Source: Actinosynnema pretiosum
GTDB taxonomy: Bacteria > Actinomycetota > Actinomycetes > Mycobacteriales > Pseudonocardiaceae
Direction of reading: 5' to 3'
Assembly (NCBI RefSeq): GCF_024171695.1
Contig: NZ_JAMTCF010000003.1
Location: forward strand, 233,548-297,547
DNA: 64,000 nt
Positions within the stretch are counted from its first letter, which is position 1. Every line of letters begins with the position of its first letter. The translations under genes were made by a program, and so were the position numbers. This document shows, one piece after another, positions 52,193 through 61,816 of the stretch. The notes below the pieces were generated by a model. It did not search any database. It worked only from the letters and a program-made list of their open reading frames with translations, and was not told the DNA's origin.

Positions 52193-54511
52193 TCAGCCCT
52201 GCGCCAGGTCCGTGAACCGGCTGTAGTGCAGCTGGTGGGCCACCGTGATCGTCGCGGTCGGCCCGGCGCGGTGCTTGGCGATGATCAGGTCGGCCTCGCC
52301 CGCGCGCGGGTCGTCGCGCTCCCAGGCGTCCGGGCGGTTGATCAGGATGACCATGTCCGCGTCCTGCTCCAGCGAGCCGGACTCGCGGAGGTCGGACAGC
52401 TGCGGCTTCTTGTCGGTGCGCTGCTCGGGACCTCGGTTCAGCTGGCTGATCGCGATCACCGGGACCTCCAGCTCCTTCGCGATCAGCTTCAGGTTCCGGG
52501 AGAACTCCGAGACCTCCTGCTGGCGGGACTCGGTCTTCTTGCCCGACGACATCAGCTGGAGGTAGTCCACCACCACGAGCCGCAGGTCGTGCCGCTGCTT
52601 GAGCCTTCGCGCCTTCGCCCGGATCTCCATCATGGTCAGGTTCGGCGAGTCGTCCACGAACAGCGGCGCCTCGCTGATCTCGCTCATCCGGCGCGCCAAC
52701 CGGGTCCAGTCGTCGTCGCTCATGGTGCCACCGCGCATGTCGCCGAGGCGGATGCGCGCCTCGGCGGACAGCATCCGCATGACGATCTCGGTGCGGCTCA
52801 TCTCCAGCGAGAAGATGGCGCTGGTCAGCCCGTGCTTGACCGAGCAGGACCTGGCGAAGTCCAGCCCCAGCGTCGAGTTGTGCGTCGGGATCATCGACCG
52901 ACCGGCCAGGTACAGGTGGGCGGTGTTGTCGACCTCCACGCAGCGCACCGGCGCGCTCGCCACCGGCCGCACCTCGACCACGAGCCGCGCACCGGCGTCC
53001 CCGCGCTGCCCGAGGTCCTTGTGCTCCAGCCGCTTGCGCTCCACCCGGAAGACGTCGTCCCCGGCCTCGAAGACGACCCCGGTCCCGGTCCCGCCGCAGC
53101 GGTAGCCCAGGCCGACGACCAGCTCGCGCACGTCCCGCGCCAGGCCGTCGCCCGCCGCGTCGAACCGCACCGAGCCGTCCTCGGCCACCACCCCAGCGGT
53201 GTCCAGCAGCCCGGCGAGCAGCGCGCGCCGCTGCGGCTCGGACGCCCGCAGGTACCCGGCGGGGACGCGCTCGGATCCCAGCACGCCCGCGCCGTGCAGC
53301 AGGCCCTGCAGGGTGCCGCGCTCGCTGTGGCACTCCGGGCACTCGCGCACGCCGGTGGACGGCGTCCCGCAGCCCTGGCAGGCCGGGGAGGCGCGCACCG
53401 CGTAGCCGTCCGACTCCACGTTCCACAGCACCTCGGCGTCCTCCGAGGTGAACCGCGCGGACGCGGCGTGGCCGCCGAGCAGCACGCCCAGCGAGTAGGG
53501 CGCGATGGGCAGCGGCCGGTCGGGGAGCGCCAGCGGCGCGGCGTTCAGCACCGACGGGGTCTCGCCCCGGCCCAGCGCCTCGGCCAGCTCGGCGGTCGTG
53601 CGCACGGCGGAAGCCCCCGGCGCGCCGACCAGCCACTGGTGCGCGGCGTCGGCGAGCAGCACCGACCCGTCGGAGAACACCACCTCGTGGCAGGGCCTGC
53701 CCCGCAGCACCCCGGTCGCCGCGACGACCCGCGTCGGCAGGCCGTCCGCGTCGAGCAGGTGGTCGCCGACCTGGACCTCGCCCATCGTGGTCCACCCGGT
53801 CGGGGTGGCCAGCGGGGTGTCCAGGGCCAGCGCCTTGCCGACGCCGGGACGGGCCGCGACGATGATCATCTGACCGCCGTGCAGGCCGTTCGTCAGCTGG
53901 TCCAGGTCCGCGAAGCCGGTCGGGATGCCGAGGGACGAGCCGCCTCGCGAGGCGATGGCGTCGATCTCGTCCATGGTCGGCTGGAGCAGCTCCTCCAGCA
54001 CCGCGTAGTCCTCGGTGGTGCGGCGCTCGGTCACCTCGTAGATGGCCGCCTGCGCCCGGTCCACCACCTCGTCCACGTCGGCGCCCTCGGCGCCGTTGTA
54101 GCCGAGCTGCACGATGCGCGTCCCGGCCTCGACGAGCCTGCGCAGCACCGCCTTCTCGGCGACGATCTCGGCGTAGTAGCTCGCGTTCGCCGCGGTGGGC
54201 ACGGTCGCGATGAGGGTGTGCAGGTACGGCGCGCCGCCCACCCGCAGCAGCTCGCCCCTGCGCTCCAGCTCCGCGGACACCGTGATCGGGTCGGCGGGCT
54301 CGCCCCGGCCGTACAGGTCGAGGACGCAGTCGTACACCGCCTGGTGCGCCGGCCGGTAGAAGTCGTTCGGCGCGAGCACCTCGACGACGTCGGCGATCGC
54401 GTCCTTGCTCAGCAGCATCCCGCCGAGCACGGACTGCTCCGCGGCCAAGTCCTGGGGCGGCTGCCGTTCGAAGCTTGGCTCGGCCATGCCCCGGTCGTCC
54501 ACCACCGCCAC
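52193..54511 (-). CDS. dnaB: Replicative DNA helicase DnaB with intein
   Basis: 772 residues as translated, 453 after removal of a 319-residue intein. The start is GTG 54511 (VAVVDDRGMAEP), which agrees with the mycobacterial MAVVDD start. The N-terminal domain has RQPPQDLAAEQSVLGGMLL, the RecA-like domain VAARPGVGK|STLGLDFARS (Walker A, interrupted by the intein between K and S), FSLEMSRTEIVMRM, Walker B VVDYLQLM and the arginine finger region. It unwinds DNA at the replication fork. A ribosomal protein operon lies upstream, separated by a region with DnaA boxes. Confidence 0.95.
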   Translation of the reverse strand: MAVVDDRGMAEPSFERQPPQDLAAEQSVLGGMLLSKDAIADVVEVLAPNDFYRPAHQAVYDCVLDLYGRGEPADPITVSAELERRGELLRVGGAPYLHTLIATVPTAANASYYAEIVAEKAVLRRLVEAGTRIVQLGYNGAEGADVDEVVDRAQAAIYEVTERRTTEDYAVLEELLQPTMDEIDAIASRGGSSLGIPTGFADLDQLTNGLHGGQMIIVAARPGVGKALALDTPLATPTGWTTMGEVQVGDHLLDADGLPTRVVAATGVLRGRPCHEVVFSDGSVLLADAAHQWLVGAPGASAVRTTAELAEALGRGETPSVLNAAPLALPDRPLPIAPYSLGVLLGGHAASARFTSEDAEVLWNVESDGYAVRASPACQGCGTPSTGVRECPECHSERGTLQGLLHGAGVLGSERVPAGYLRASEPQRRALLAGLLDTAGVVAEDGSVRFDAAGDGLARDVRELVVGLGYRCGGTGTGVVFEAGDDVFRVERKRLEHKDLGQRGDAGARLVVEVRPVASAPVRCVEVDNTAHLYLAGRSMIPTHNSTLGLDFARSCSVKHGLTSAIFSLEMSRTEIVMRMLSAEARIRLGDMRGGTMSDDDWTRLARRMSEISEAPLFVDDSPNLTMMEIRAKARRLKQRHDLRLVVVDYLQLMSSGKKTESRQQEVSEFSRNLKLIAKELEVPVIAISQLNRGPEQRTDKKPQLSDLRESGSLEQDADMVILINRPDAWERDDPRAGEADLIIAKHRAGPTATITVAHQLHYSRFTDLAQG
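52877..53833 (-). other. Class 3 (WCT) intein in the DnaB Walker A motif
   Basis: The intein covers 319 codons. Its first residue is Ala, not Cys or Ser (GVGK|ALALDTPLATPTGW). It has the class 3 signature: W67 in the block B motif ADAAHQWLVG with H65, C298 in block F (VRCVEVDNTAHLYLAG), T317-H318-N319 at the end, and Ser as the +1 extein residue. Splicing would use the block F cysteine as first nucleophile. The middle holds a LAGLIDADG-type homing endonuclease region with degenerate block C (LGVLLGGHA at 115-123, acidic residue lost) and block E LLAGLLDTAG (D211 kept), plus a four-Cys cluster (152, 155, 165, 168). The endonuclease is probably inactive. Confidence 0.9.
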
Positions 54512-54632
54512 AGCGACCCACCCCAATCCGTTCGTGCCGACCGTTCTACCCCGGCTCCCCGGTATCGGCGAGGAGCCACGCACAGCGACACAGGGACGCT
54601 AGAGCCACCCGGACGGACCAAGCAACCGGGCC

Positions 54633-54871
54633 TGTGGACAAGCCTGTGGAGAACTTGGGGATGGTTTGGCCGAGCTGACCACAGGTCGCCTCGAACCTGT
54701 GGACAACTTGGGGACAACTCGACCTGTGATTCCAAAATTCCCAGGTCAGACCCTGTGAGTGAGTTGTGGAGAAATTAGTGGGTCACAACTTCGGCGTGTC
54801 GCGTGTTACTTGTCGCACGGCGTGTCGTGGCGACCCCGTCACAGCGAGTTCTCCACAGGGGCTGTGGACAA
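54633..54871. promoter_or_regulatory. Cluster of DnaA boxes upstream of dnaB
   Basis: Three exact matches to the actinobacterial DnaA box TTGTCCACA (as TGTGGACAA) lie at 54633-54641, 54698-54706 and 54863-54871. Four one-mismatch boxes lie at 54645-54653, 54709-54717, 54765-54773 and 54849-54857. An AT-rich patch (54727-54742) lies inside. This makes seven sites in 239 bp in the 417-nt gap between dnaB and rplI, where no gene is found. It could control dnaB transcription or titrate DnaA. Confidence 0.8.
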
Positions 54872-54880
54872 CTCAGCAGA

Positions 54881-54917
54881 AAGCGCCGCCCACCCCGCGA
54901 CGGGGCGGACGGCGCTT
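54881..54917 (-). terminator. Terminator of the rpsF-ssb-rpsR-rplI operon
   Basis: AAGCGCCG (54881-54888) pairs with CGGCGCTT (54910-54917), and an inner CCCCG/CGGGG extends the stem. It lies 12 nt after the rplI stop, so dnaB needs its own promoter. Confidence 0.75.
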
Positions 54918-54928
54918 CCGGAGCGCAC

Positions 54929-55384
54929 TCAGCCGACCGAGGAGACCTCGACGGGCAGCGACACGGTGACCTCGGGGTGCAGTCGGACGGTGACCGAGTG
55001 CTTGCCCAGGGTCTTGATGTGGCCCGCCAGGTCCACGGACCGCTTGTCCAGCGACGGGCCGCCCGCGGCGCGAACCGCGGACACGACGTCGGACGAGGTG
55101 ACGGAGCCGAACAGCTTCTTGGAGCCCGCGGCGGCCTTGGCCTTCAGCGAGACGGAACCCAAGCCCTCCAGGGAGGCCTTGATCTCCTTCGCGTGGTCCA
55201 GGTCGCGGACGCGACGGGTCTCCTGCGCGCGGCGGATGACCTCGACCTGCTTGGCCGCGCCCTTGGTGGCGAGGATCGCCAGGCCGCGGGGCAGCAGGTA
55301 GTTGCGGCCGTAGCCGTCCTTGACCTCGACGATGTCGCCGGGGCCACCGAGGCCGCTGACATCAGCGGTGAGGATGAGCTTCAC
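54929..55384 (-). CDS. rplI: 50S ribosomal protein L9
   Basis: 151 residues from GTG 55384 ([40 protein letters not shown]), which matches the L9 signature in full. The N-terminal globular part, long connecting helix and C-terminal domain (about 80-150) are all present, with normal length. It binds 23S rRNA. It is the last gene of the rpsF-ssb-rpsR-rplI operon, 19 nt after rpsR. Confidence 0.97.
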   Translation of the reverse strand: MKLILTADVSGLGGPGDIVEVKDGYGRNYLLPRGLAILATKGAAKQVEVIRRAQETRRVRDLDHAKEIKASLEGLGSVSLKAKAAAGSKKLFGSVTSSDVVSAVRAAGGPSLDKRSVDLAGHIKTLGKHSVTVRLHPEVTVSLPVEVSSVG

Positions 55385-55403
55385 GGTGTTATCCCCCTTC
55401 TTC

Positions 55404-55643
55404 TTAGCGAGCGGTCGAGGTGTAGGGCAGCAGCGCCATCTCACGGGCGTTCTTCACCGCGATGGCGACATCGCGCTGGTGCTGGCTGCAGTTGCCGGTG
55501 ACGCGACGAGCGCGGATCTTGCCCCGGTCCGAGATGTACTTCCGGAGCAGGGTGGTGTCCTTGTAGTCGATCAGGTTGGCGTTCTTGTCCTTGCAGAACG
55601 CGCAGACCTTCTTCTTGGGCTTGCGCACAGGCGGCTTGGCCAT
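55404..55643 (-). CDS. rpsR: 30S ribosomal protein S18
   Basis: 79 residues with the S18 signature [20 protein letters not shown] and [30 protein letters not shown] zinc site is visible in CAFC near the N-terminus and NCSQH, so this is the zinc-binding (C+) type. S18 pairs with S6, encoded two genes upstream, in the small subunit platform. Confidence 0.97.
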   Translation of the reverse strand: MAKPPVRKPKKKVCAFCKDKNANLIDYKDTTLLRKYISDRGKIRARRVTGNCSQHQRDVAIAVKNAREMALLPYTSTAR

Positions 55644-55694
55644 GTGTGTACTCCTGGAGTGACGCGGTGAGGTTCTGGGGTGACCGGTGCTGGT

Positions 55695-56201
55695 CTAGAA
55701 GGGAGGCTCGTCGGCGAAACCGCCGCCGGAACCCGCCGGAGGCGCGGAGCCCCACGGGTCGTCGGCCGGGGCGCCACCGCCACCACCGCGGGACTGCTGC
55801 TGGCCGCCGCCGTAGCCGCCACCGCCGCCGTCACCTCGGCTCACCTTGTTGACCTTCGCGGTCGCGTAGCGCAGCGAGGGGCCGATCTCGTCGACCTCCA
55901 GCTCCACGACGGTGCGCTTCTCGCCCTCCTTCGTCTCGAAGGAGCGCTGGCGGAGCCTGCCGGTGACGATCACCCGCGAACCGCGGGTCAACGTCTCGGC
56001 CACGTTCTCCGCGACCTGGCGCCACACGTTGCAGCGGAGGAAGAGCGCCTCGCCGTCCTTCCACTCGCCGGACTGGCGGTCGAAGGTGCGCGGGGTGGAG
56101 GCGACCGTGAAACCGGCCACCGCCGCACCGGACTGGGTGAAGCGCAGTTCCGGATCGGAGGTCAGGTTCCCGACCACCGTGATCGTCGTCTCGCCTGCCA
56201 T
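55695..56201 (-). CDS. ssb: Single-stranded DNA-binding protein
   Basis: 168 residues. The OB fold (1-115) has [27 protein letters not shown] and [37 protein letters not shown]. The flexible Gly-rich linker (120-160) ends in the conserved acidic tip DEPPF, a variant of DDIPF that recruits repair and replication proteins. It lies between rpsF and rpsR, the canonical order. Confidence 0.96.
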   Translation of the reverse strand: MAGETTITVVGNLTSDPELRFTQSGAAVAGFTVASTPRTFDRQSGEWKDGEALFLRCNVWRQVAENVAETLTRGSRVIVTGRLRQRSFETKEGEKRTVVELEVDEIGPSLRYATAKVNKVSRGDGGGGGYGGGQQQSRGGGGGAPADDPWGSAPPAGSGGGFADEPPF

Positions 56202-56214
56202 GTCCGGTTCTCCC

Positions 56215-56562
56215 TCAGGCCTTGGCCTTAGCGGCGGCCCGCGCGGCGGCCTTGGCAGCTGCCTTGGCGGCCTTCGCGGGGTCGCGGCGCAGGACCTTGG
56301 TGCGCAGCACCGTCTCCTGCAGACCCAGCTGGCGGTCCAGCTCCTTCACGGCCTCGGGCGTCGAGAGGAGGTCGAGGACGGCGTAGATGCCCTCGGCGCT
56401 CTTGTTGATCTCGAAGCTCAGCCTGCGCTTGCCCCAGACGTCGACCTTCTCGACGTTGCCACCCGCCGTGCGGATGACGTTGAGGAACGTGTCGAGCGAG
56501 GGCGCGACCGTGCGCTCGTCGAGACTGGGGTCGAGGATGACCATCACTTCGTAATGACGCAT
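56215..56562 (-). CDS. rpsF: 30S ribosomal protein S6
   Basis: 115 residues from ATG 56562 ([17 protein letters not shown]), with AGGAGG 12 nt upstream; a GTG at 56571 is too close to the ribosome site. The S6 fold is complete ([29 protein letters not shown]). The C-terminus has an Ala/Lys-rich tail (about 95-115) beyond the usual end. It heads the operon and is probably regulated by the S6:S18 leader in its 5' UTR. Confidence 0.96.
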   Translation of the reverse strand: MRHYEVMVILDPSLDERTVAPSLDTFLNVIRTAGGNVEKVDVWGKRRLSFEINKSAEGIYAVLDLLSTPEAVKELDRQLGLQETVLRTKVLRRDPAKAAKAAAKAAARAAAKAKA

Positions 56563-56574
56563 GAAGACCACTCA

Positions 56575-56616
56575 CCTCCTGTGGACTCACGGCCACGGGC
56601 TTTCCGTGGCAGGAGG
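56575..56616 (-). promoter_or_regulatory. S6:S18-type ribosomal leader RNA of rpsF
   Basis: In the mRNA, CCUCCUG (56616-56610) can pair with CAGGAGG (56581-56575), which is the rpsF Shine-Dalgarno sequence. An inner hairpin CCACGG/CCGUGG (56609-56593) lies between, and an unpaired CCG follows it. A hairpin with a CCG element in the rpsF leader is the hallmark of the S6:S18 feedback motif, in which excess S6-S18 complex binds the leader and blocks translation. Confidence 0.65.
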
Positions 56617-56639
56617 GTCGTCGCGTCAGCAACCCGAAC

Positions 56640-56669
56640 AGCCTACAGGGGTTCGGCCCGCTCGGTGAA
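56640..56669 (-). promoter_or_regulatory. Candidate rpsF promoter
   Basis: On the minus strand TTCACC (56669-56664) and TAGGCT (56645-56640) are spaced by 18 bp and fit a primary-sigma promoter of actinomycetes (TTGACA-like and TANNNT). Transcription would start near 56633, giving a leader of about 70 nt that contains the S6:S18-type hairpin. Confidence 0.5.
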
Positions 56670-56772
56670 ACCGACTGGTCCGCGACGCGTTTCGGGCGCG
56701 CGGGAGGCGGGAACCCCGAGCGGTTCAAGATCATCGGTCGGGCCTTTCGCGCGGCCCGGCGGGCGCGCCTCG

Positions 56773-57744
56773 TCAGCGGGCGGACGTGCGGCGCAGCACC
56801 CAGGTGCGCACCAGCGCACCCGTCACGCACGCCAGCAGCACCACGGCCAGCAGCACCGGCGTCGCCACCCCGTTGGCCAGCCCCGGCAGCGCCCGCGCCC
56901 GCCCGGCCTCGTGGGCGTCCCCGCGATCGGCCGCCTGAGGCAGCCCCCGCCCCGCGCCGGGACCGCCGACCTCGCCGCGCGCCGCGAACGGCAGCGCCCC
57001 GTGCCCGAGCGCGGGCGCCTGGGTGAAGTCCGCGCCCCACCGCAGCAGGTCCCGCCCTGGGGCGGCGACGGCCGACGAGGTCCCGGTGGTCGCGCCCCGC
57101 CCCGTTCCCGAGCCCTGCCCCGGCAGCTCCTCGGGCTGCCGGGCGGGTGGCTGCTGCGGCTGCGGCTGCGGCGCGGGTGGCGCGGGCTGCTGGGGCGCTG
57201 GCCGCTGCGGCACGGGCGGCAGCACCTGCTCCACGACCGCCTCGGACGCGTCGGCCACCCCGCCCACGCCCTCCTGGACGGGCGCCACGACGGCGTTGAC
57301 CCCGATCGCCGTCACCGAGCACAGCCCGCCCAGCACCCGGCCGACCCCGCCGGTCACGGTGGTCAGCACGGGACCGAGCAGCGGCAGCTCCCCCAGCGCC
57401 CCGTTGACCCGCGCGGCGATCTGGCCGCCGGTGACCACGCCCTGCCCGGTGGGGATCGCGCCGATCGGGATCGGCGGCAGCGCGGCGAACGCGGTCCGGA
57501 ACGGCTCCGCCAGCCCCGGACCCAGCAGCGGGACCGCCCTGACCAGGTCGGTGACCGGCGCGAGCACGGCGGAGGTGCTCAGCGCGAGCGGCGTCCCCGG
57601 CTCGCCCCGCACCACCGTCCGGCACTCCCCCAGCACCACGGGTTCCGCCGCCGCCGCCGCCGTCCCCGCGCCCAGCCAGGCGGTCGTCCCGACCACGGCC
57701 AGCGCGGTCCCGGCGCCTGCCAAGCGGGTGCTTCGGGTGCGCAT
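56773..57744 (-). CDS. Secreted, C-terminally anchored protein of unknown function
   Basis: 323 residues from ATG 57744, GGGAGG upstream. A signal peptide (1-32, ending TAAAAA) precedes a domain with two cysteines (C41 and one near 140) and hydrophobic, Leu/Val/Gly-rich segments, then a Pro/Gln-rich linker (about 175-215), and a C-terminal membrane helix (about 295-313) with the basic tail [11 protein letters not shown]. This resembles cell-surface proteins held by a C-terminal helix; no LPXTG is present. Function unknown. It is divergent from the endonuclease IV gene. Confidence 0.75.
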   Translation of the reverse strand: MRTRSTRLAGAGTALAVVGTTAWLGAGTAAAAAEPVVLGECRTVVRGEPGTPLALSTSAVLAPVTDLVRAVPLLGPGLAEPFRTAFAALPPIPIGAIPTGQGVVTGGQIAARVNGALGELPLLGPVLTTVTGGVGRVLGGLCSVTAIGVNAVVAPVQEGVGGVADASEAVVEQVLPPVPQRPAPQQPAPPAPQPQPQQPPARQPEELPGQGSGTGRGATTGTSSAVAAPGRDLLRWGADFTQAPALGHGALPFAARGEVGGPGAGRGLPQAADRGDAHEAGRARALPGLANGVATPVLLAVVLLACVTGALVRTWVLRRTSAR

Positions 57745-57919
57745 CGTCGCCTCCCGGTGCCGGGCCGCCGAGCGGTTCCGAGCGCTCTGGGCGGCGCACT
57801 TCCTACTTGTTGGTAACGAGCCTAGGGCCGCGCGCGGGCGCCTGCCGATCGGCGATCGGGTGCTCCTCGTCGTGGCGCTGCCGACCGGACCCCGCCCCGG
57901 CACGGCTACCCTGCACCTC

Positions 57920-58690
57920 ATGCGCATCGGGGCTCACGTCCGAGACGACGATCCGCTCGCCGCCGCCGCCGAGCGCGGGGCCGAGGTGGTCCAGTTCTTC
58001 CTCAGCGACCCGCAGAGCTGGAAGGCGCCGGGGGCGCACCAGCACGCGCAGGCGCTCAAAGACTCCGAGCTCGACGTCTTCGTGCACGCCCCGTACCTGA
58101 TCAACGTGGCCTCGCTGAACAACCGCGTCCGCATCCCGTCCCGCAAGGCGGTGGTGCAGCACGCGGCGCGCGCGGCCGAGGTCGGCGCGCTGGGGCTGAT
58201 CGTGCACGGCGGGCACGTCACCAAGGACGACGACCCGGCCGACGGCATCGCCAACTGGCGCAAGCTGTTCGAGCGGCAGGTCGACGACGGCGGCTTCGGG
58301 GTGCCGATCCTGATCGAGAACACGGCGGGCGGCGACAACGCCATGGCCCGCTCGTTCGACCGCCTCGGCAGGCTGTGGGACGCGGTGGGCGAGTTCGGCG
58401 CCGGGTTCTGCCTGGACACCTGCCACGCGTTCGCCGCCGGTGAGGACCTGGTCGGCGTCGTGGAGCGGGTCAAGGCGCTCACCGGCCGGATCGACCTGGT
58501 GCACCTGAACAACTCCCGCGACGAGTTCGGCTCGTCCAGGGACCGGCACGCGAACGTCGAATCGGGCAAGATCGACCCCGAGCAGCTCGTCGCGGTGTGC
58601 GCCTCGGCGGGCGCGCCGGTCCTGGTGGAGACGCCCGGTGACGGCCAGGCGGCCGACATCGCCTACCTCCGCGAGCACCTGGCCCGATGA
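57920..58690 (+). CDS. nfo: Deoxyribonuclease IV (AP endonuclease)
   Basis: 256 residues, TIM-barrel Xylose-isomerase-like family. Zinc ligands appear in [61 protein letters not shown] and VLVETPG, which are the conserved EndoIV motifs. It cuts DNA 5' to abasic sites in base excision repair. The N-terminus (MRIGAHV) starts at ATG 57920. The GT87 gene overlaps its stop by 4 nt (ATGA). Confidence 0.92.
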   Translation: MRIGAHVRDDDPLAAAAERGAEVVQFFLSDPQSWKAPGAHQHAQALKDSELDVFVHAPYLINVASLNNRVRIPSRKAVVQHAARAAEVGALGLIVHGGHVTKDDDPADGIANWRKLFERQVDDGGFGVPILIENTAGGDNAMARSFDRLGRLWDAVGEFGAGFCLDTCHAFAAGEDLVGVVERVKALTGRIDLVHLNNSRDEFGSSRDRHANVESGKIDPEQLVAVCASAGAPVLVETPGDGQAADIAYLREHLAR

Positions 58691-60087
58691 GCACGACACG
58701 GGAGGCGGTGGCCCCGCTGGTGGACGACGCCGGTACGCGCACCCGGCGGTTCGGCCGCGCGGCGCTGGCCGCGCTGGTCCTCCTGTGCGGGCTGACCCTG
58801 CTCGCCGGGTACGCCAACAAGGACCGCTGCACCGGGCCCGAGTTCAACCAGTGGGGCCGGACCGAGCCGGACTACGACGTGCGCAACAAGCAGGAGGTCT
58901 GCTACTCCGACATCCAGCACCTCTGGATCGGGCGCGACGTCGACCGGCACGTGTTCCCCTACGTGCACGGCGGGATCACGCCCAAGGGCGTGCTGATCGG
59001 CGGCGTGGTCGAGTACCCGGTGCTGACCGGCCTGCTGATCTGGGGCGGTGCGATCTTCGCGCACACCGACGCCGAGTTCCTGCTGTTCTCCGCGCTGCTG
59101 ATGGCCCCGTTCGGGCTGGCCACCGGCTGGCTGCTGGGCAAGCTGGCCCGCTGGCGCGCGCTGCTGTGGGCGATCGGCCCGCCGCTCGTGCTGTACGCGT
59201 ACCACAACTGGGACCTGCCGGTGGTGTTCTGCGCGGTCGCCGCGGCCTACGTGGTGCAGCGCGGCTGGGGGCGCAGGGGCGCGGACCGGCCGCTGCTCGA
59301 CCGGGCGCTGGTGGCGTCCGTGCTGCTGGGGCTCGGGTTCGCGTTCAAGATCTACCCGGCGATCTTCGTGCTGCCGCTGGCGCTGCACGTGCTGACCGCG
59401 CAGCGCGGCCGGTACGACGTGGTGGGCGCGGTGAAGGTCGCGCTGGCCTCGATCGTGACGGTCGTGGTGGTGAACCTGCCGTTCGCGGTCTTCGGCCTGG
59501 AGGGCTGGAAGGCGTCGTTCGCGTTCCAGGGGATGCGGCGGGTGGACATCACCACCAACTCCATCTGGTACTGGTCGATGCGCCCGTTCATGAGCGACGA
59601 CGCGATGCAGGCGATCGTCGGGGTGCTGTCGCCGATGACGATGCTGATCTCGTTCGGCCTGGCCTGCTGGGTCGGCTGGCTGCGCTGGACCCGCGAGGGC
59701 GTCTACCCGTGGATCCCGGTCTCGGCCGCGATGCTGTGCGGGTTCCTGCTGCTGCACAAGGTGCACTCGCCGCAGTACACGCTGTGGCTGGTGCCGATGC
59801 TGGTGCTGATGCGGGTGCCGCTGGCCTGGTCGTTCGCCTACTTCGCCGCCGACCTGGCGATGGGGATCGGGATCTTCCGCTGGTACTACGCGATCGAGCA
59901 GGGGCAGCCGTCGGGCATCTACGACGGGTTCTCCGCGCAGGCCGTGGTGATCGGCGTGTGGGGCCGGGCCGCGCTGCTGGTGGCGCTGTTCTACCTCTTC
60001 CTCAAGTCGGACGTGGTGCCGTCCGCCCGCGAGCGGATCACCGCCCACCTCGCGCCGTCGCCACCGCCGTCGCCCGCGCAGGCCTGA
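58687..60087 (+). CDS. GT87-like polyprenyl-linked mannosyltransferase, first copy
   Basis: 466 residues with about 11-12 membrane helices. Near the start, after the first helix, a periplasmic loop contains [24 protein letters not shown] and [12 protein letters not shown], and later [14 protein letters not shown] and [12 protein letters not shown], the typical features of GT87/DUF2029 glycosyltransferases (C-fold enzymes that use polyprenyl-phosphate sugars). The acidic site DVDRH is a candidate catalytic residue. It is coupled to nfo, which is probably accidental. A related gene faces it at 60182-61741. Confidence 0.8.
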   Translation: MSTTREAVAPLVDDAGTRTRRFGRAALAALVLLCGLTLLAGYANKDRCTGPEFNQWGRTEPDYDVRNKQEVCYSDIQHLWIGRDVDRHVFPYVHGGITPKGVLIGGVVEYPVLTGLLIWGGAIFAHTDAEFLLFSALLMAPFGLATGWLLGKLARWRALLWAIGPPLVLYAYHNWDLPVVFCAVAAAYVVQRGWGRRGADRPLLDRALVASVLLGLGFAFKIYPAIFVLPLALHVLTAQRGRYDVVGAVKVALASIVTVVVVNLPFAVFGLEGWKASFAFQGMRRVDITTNSIWYWSMRPFMSDDAMQAIVGVLSPMTMLISFGLACWVGWLRWTREGVYPWIPVSAAMLCGFLLLHKVHSPQYTLWLVPMLVLMRVPLAWSFAYFAADLAMGIGIFRWYYAIEQGQPSGIYDGFSAQAVVIGVWGRAALLVALFYLFLKSDVVPSARERITAHLAPSPPPSPAQA

Positions 60088-60115
60088 CGGCCCCGGAGCC
60101 CCGAAGGCCCCGACG

Positions 60116-60160
60116 ACGCCGAAGGCGCCCTTCCCACAGCGGGGAGGGCGCCTTCGGCGT
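60116..60160. terminator. Bidirectional terminator between the two GT87 genes
   Basis: A stem of about 20 bp with one mismatch (60116-60135 with 60141-60160) and a loop of ACAGC lies in the 94-nt gap between the convergent genes. Confidence 0.85.
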
Positions 60161-60181
60161 AGTCGGGCCGGAGCGCGCGGC

Positions 60182-61741
60182 TCAGGCGGGCGTGGCCGTC
60201 CGGTCGGCGGGCCGCAGCCGCAGCACCCTGCGGTCGGGGGCGCCGTCGAGCACGCCGCCCGCAGGGTCGTCGTCACCGGAGACCCGGACCAGGTCGAGCG
60301 AGGGCTTGTAGATCTCCCGCAGCACCACGACGCACAGCAGCAGCACCATCGCGTCCCGCAGCAGCACCGCGCCGAGGAACCAGTCGATCGGCAGGCCCTT
60401 GTTCTCCTCGCCGAGGTAGAAGAACATCCGGGGCACCCACACCAGCGCGTCCACCGTCATCCAGGCCAGCAGCAGCTTCCACCTCGGCACCGCCAGCACG
60501 GCCAGCGGCACCAGCCACAGCGAGTACTGCGGGCTCCACACCTTGTTGGTCAGCAGGAACGCCGCCACCACCAGGAAGCACAGCTGCGCCAGCCGGGGTC
60601 TGGTCGGCGCGGACAGCGCCACGACCGCGATCCCCGCGCAGCACAGCAGGAACAGCGCGGCGGTGACCGCGTTCAGCACGGCGGGCGGCTCGCGGAAGCC
60701 GAGGCCGGGGTCGAACCCGGTCCAGCCGGTCCACTGCACCAGCACGTTGTAGATCGTGTCCGGGTCCACGCCCCGGAGGGTGTTGAGCCGGAAGAACTCG
60801 CCCCAGCCCTCCGGGTAGGCCAGCCGGATCGGCAGGTTCACCGCCAGCCACGCCAGCGCGGCGGCCAGCACGGTGTTCAGCGCCTCGCGCATCTTCCCGG
60901 ACCGGAAGCACAGCAGCACCAGCGGTCCGAGCAGGAACAGCGGGTACAGCTTGGCGGCGGCGCCGAGACCGATCAGCGCGCCCGCCAGGATCGGCTTGCT
61001 GCGCGCCCAGGCGAGCATCCCGGCCGTGGCGAACGCGGTGGCCAGCGTGTCGAAGTTGGTGAACGCGTGCACCAGCACCAGCGGCGAGACGGCGACCAGC
61101 GCCGCGTCCCACGGCCTGCGGCGGGCGATCCGCAGCGTCGCCCACGCGGTGACCAGCCAGGCCAGCCCCAGCCACAGCGCGGTGAAGTCGAAGTACACGA
61201 TGACGGTCATCGGCGAGGGCAGCAGGCCGGTGCTCTCCGCGATCGCGGTCCAGCCCTGCGCCATGCGCGCGTTGACCCACTGGAACAGGCCGGTGAGCAC
61301 CGGGTACTCCATGTACCGGATGTGCTCGGTCGGCTTGCCCTGGTCGTCGAACCAGTGCGTCTTGTAGGGGAACATCCCCGGCTGGTCGAGCCGCTCCGCC
61401 GTGTACAGCGGGATGGTGTCGGAGTAGCACATGGCGGTGTACTGCTTGCCGCCCCGCCAGTCGAGCTGCACGACCCCGTTGGAGTCCACGTACTGCTGGA
61501 TGCAGGGGGACTTCTGCAGGAACGCCAGCGACAGCGTCACCAGGGTCAGCAGCAGCACCACCCGCAGCGGTGTCCAGAACCACTGCCTGCCCAGCGAGGC
61601 GTGCCTGCCCGCCGGTCCGCCGAACGGCCTGCTCAAGCCTCTGGCTAGCGACTCCGTCCACGTCGGGTGCACCCGTTCCTCGGGTGTGAGCGAGTCGGTG
61701 TCTTCGGCTGACGCCTGGGAGTGCTGCGAAGGACTGGCCAC
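60182..61741 (-). CDS. GT87 family glycosyltransferase, second copy (Rv0051-like)
   Basis: 519 residues. A soluble N-terminus (1-58) precedes about 11 membrane helices. Features shared with its neighbour include [56 protein letters not shown] and [14 protein letters not shown]. In mycobacteria the equivalent gene (Rv0051) follows ponA1, and here it also follows the PBP gene on the same strand. It likely transfers a sugar from a polyprenyl donor to an envelope glycan. The start is ATG 61741, the first in frame. Confidence 0.85.
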   Translation of the reverse strand: MASPSQHSQASAEDTDSLTPEERVHPTWTESLARGLSRPFGGPAGRHASLGRQWFWTPLRVVLLLTLVTLSLAFLQKSPCIQQYVDSNGVVQLDWRGGKQYTAMCYSDTIPLYTAERLDQPGMFPYKTHWFDDQGKPTEHIRYMEYPVLTGLFQWVNARMAQGWTAIAESTGLLPSPMTVIVYFDFTALWLGLAWLVTAWATLRIARRRPWDAALVAVSPLVLVHAFTNFDTLATAFATAGMLAWARSKPILAGALIGLGAAAKLYPLFLLGPLVLLCFRSGKMREALNTVLAAALAWLAVNLPIRLAYPEGWGEFFRLNTLRGVDPDTIYNVLVQWTGWTGFDPGLGFREPPAVLNAVTAALFLLCCAGIAVVALSAPTRPRLAQLCFLVVAAFLLTNKVWSPQYSLWLVPLAVLAVPRWKLLLAWMTVDALVWVPRMFFYLGEENKGLPIDWFLGAVLLRDAMVLLLCVVVLREIYKPSLDLVRVSGDDDPAGGVLDGAPDRRVLRLRPADRTATPA

Positions 61742-61816
61742 CCGCCGGATGCTACGGGTAGCTCTGCGCGACGGACAGCAAGCCCGCAGCGCGGGTCCGG
61801 GTGGTTCCGGAAAGCG

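Noticed and set aside
50012..54778. A plus-strand open frame of almost 1600 codons
   Set aside because: It runs antisense to dnaB and through the PucR-type gene and intergenic DNA. Its Arg/Gly/Pro-rich composition is that of a GC-rich shadow frame, and both real genes on the overlapped strands have strong domain evidence.
54633..54871. The DnaA-box cluster as the chromosomal oriC itself
   Set aside because: dnaA and dnaN are not adjacent and the number of boxes is smaller than in typical actinomycete origins; kept as a separate finding rather than annotated as an origin.
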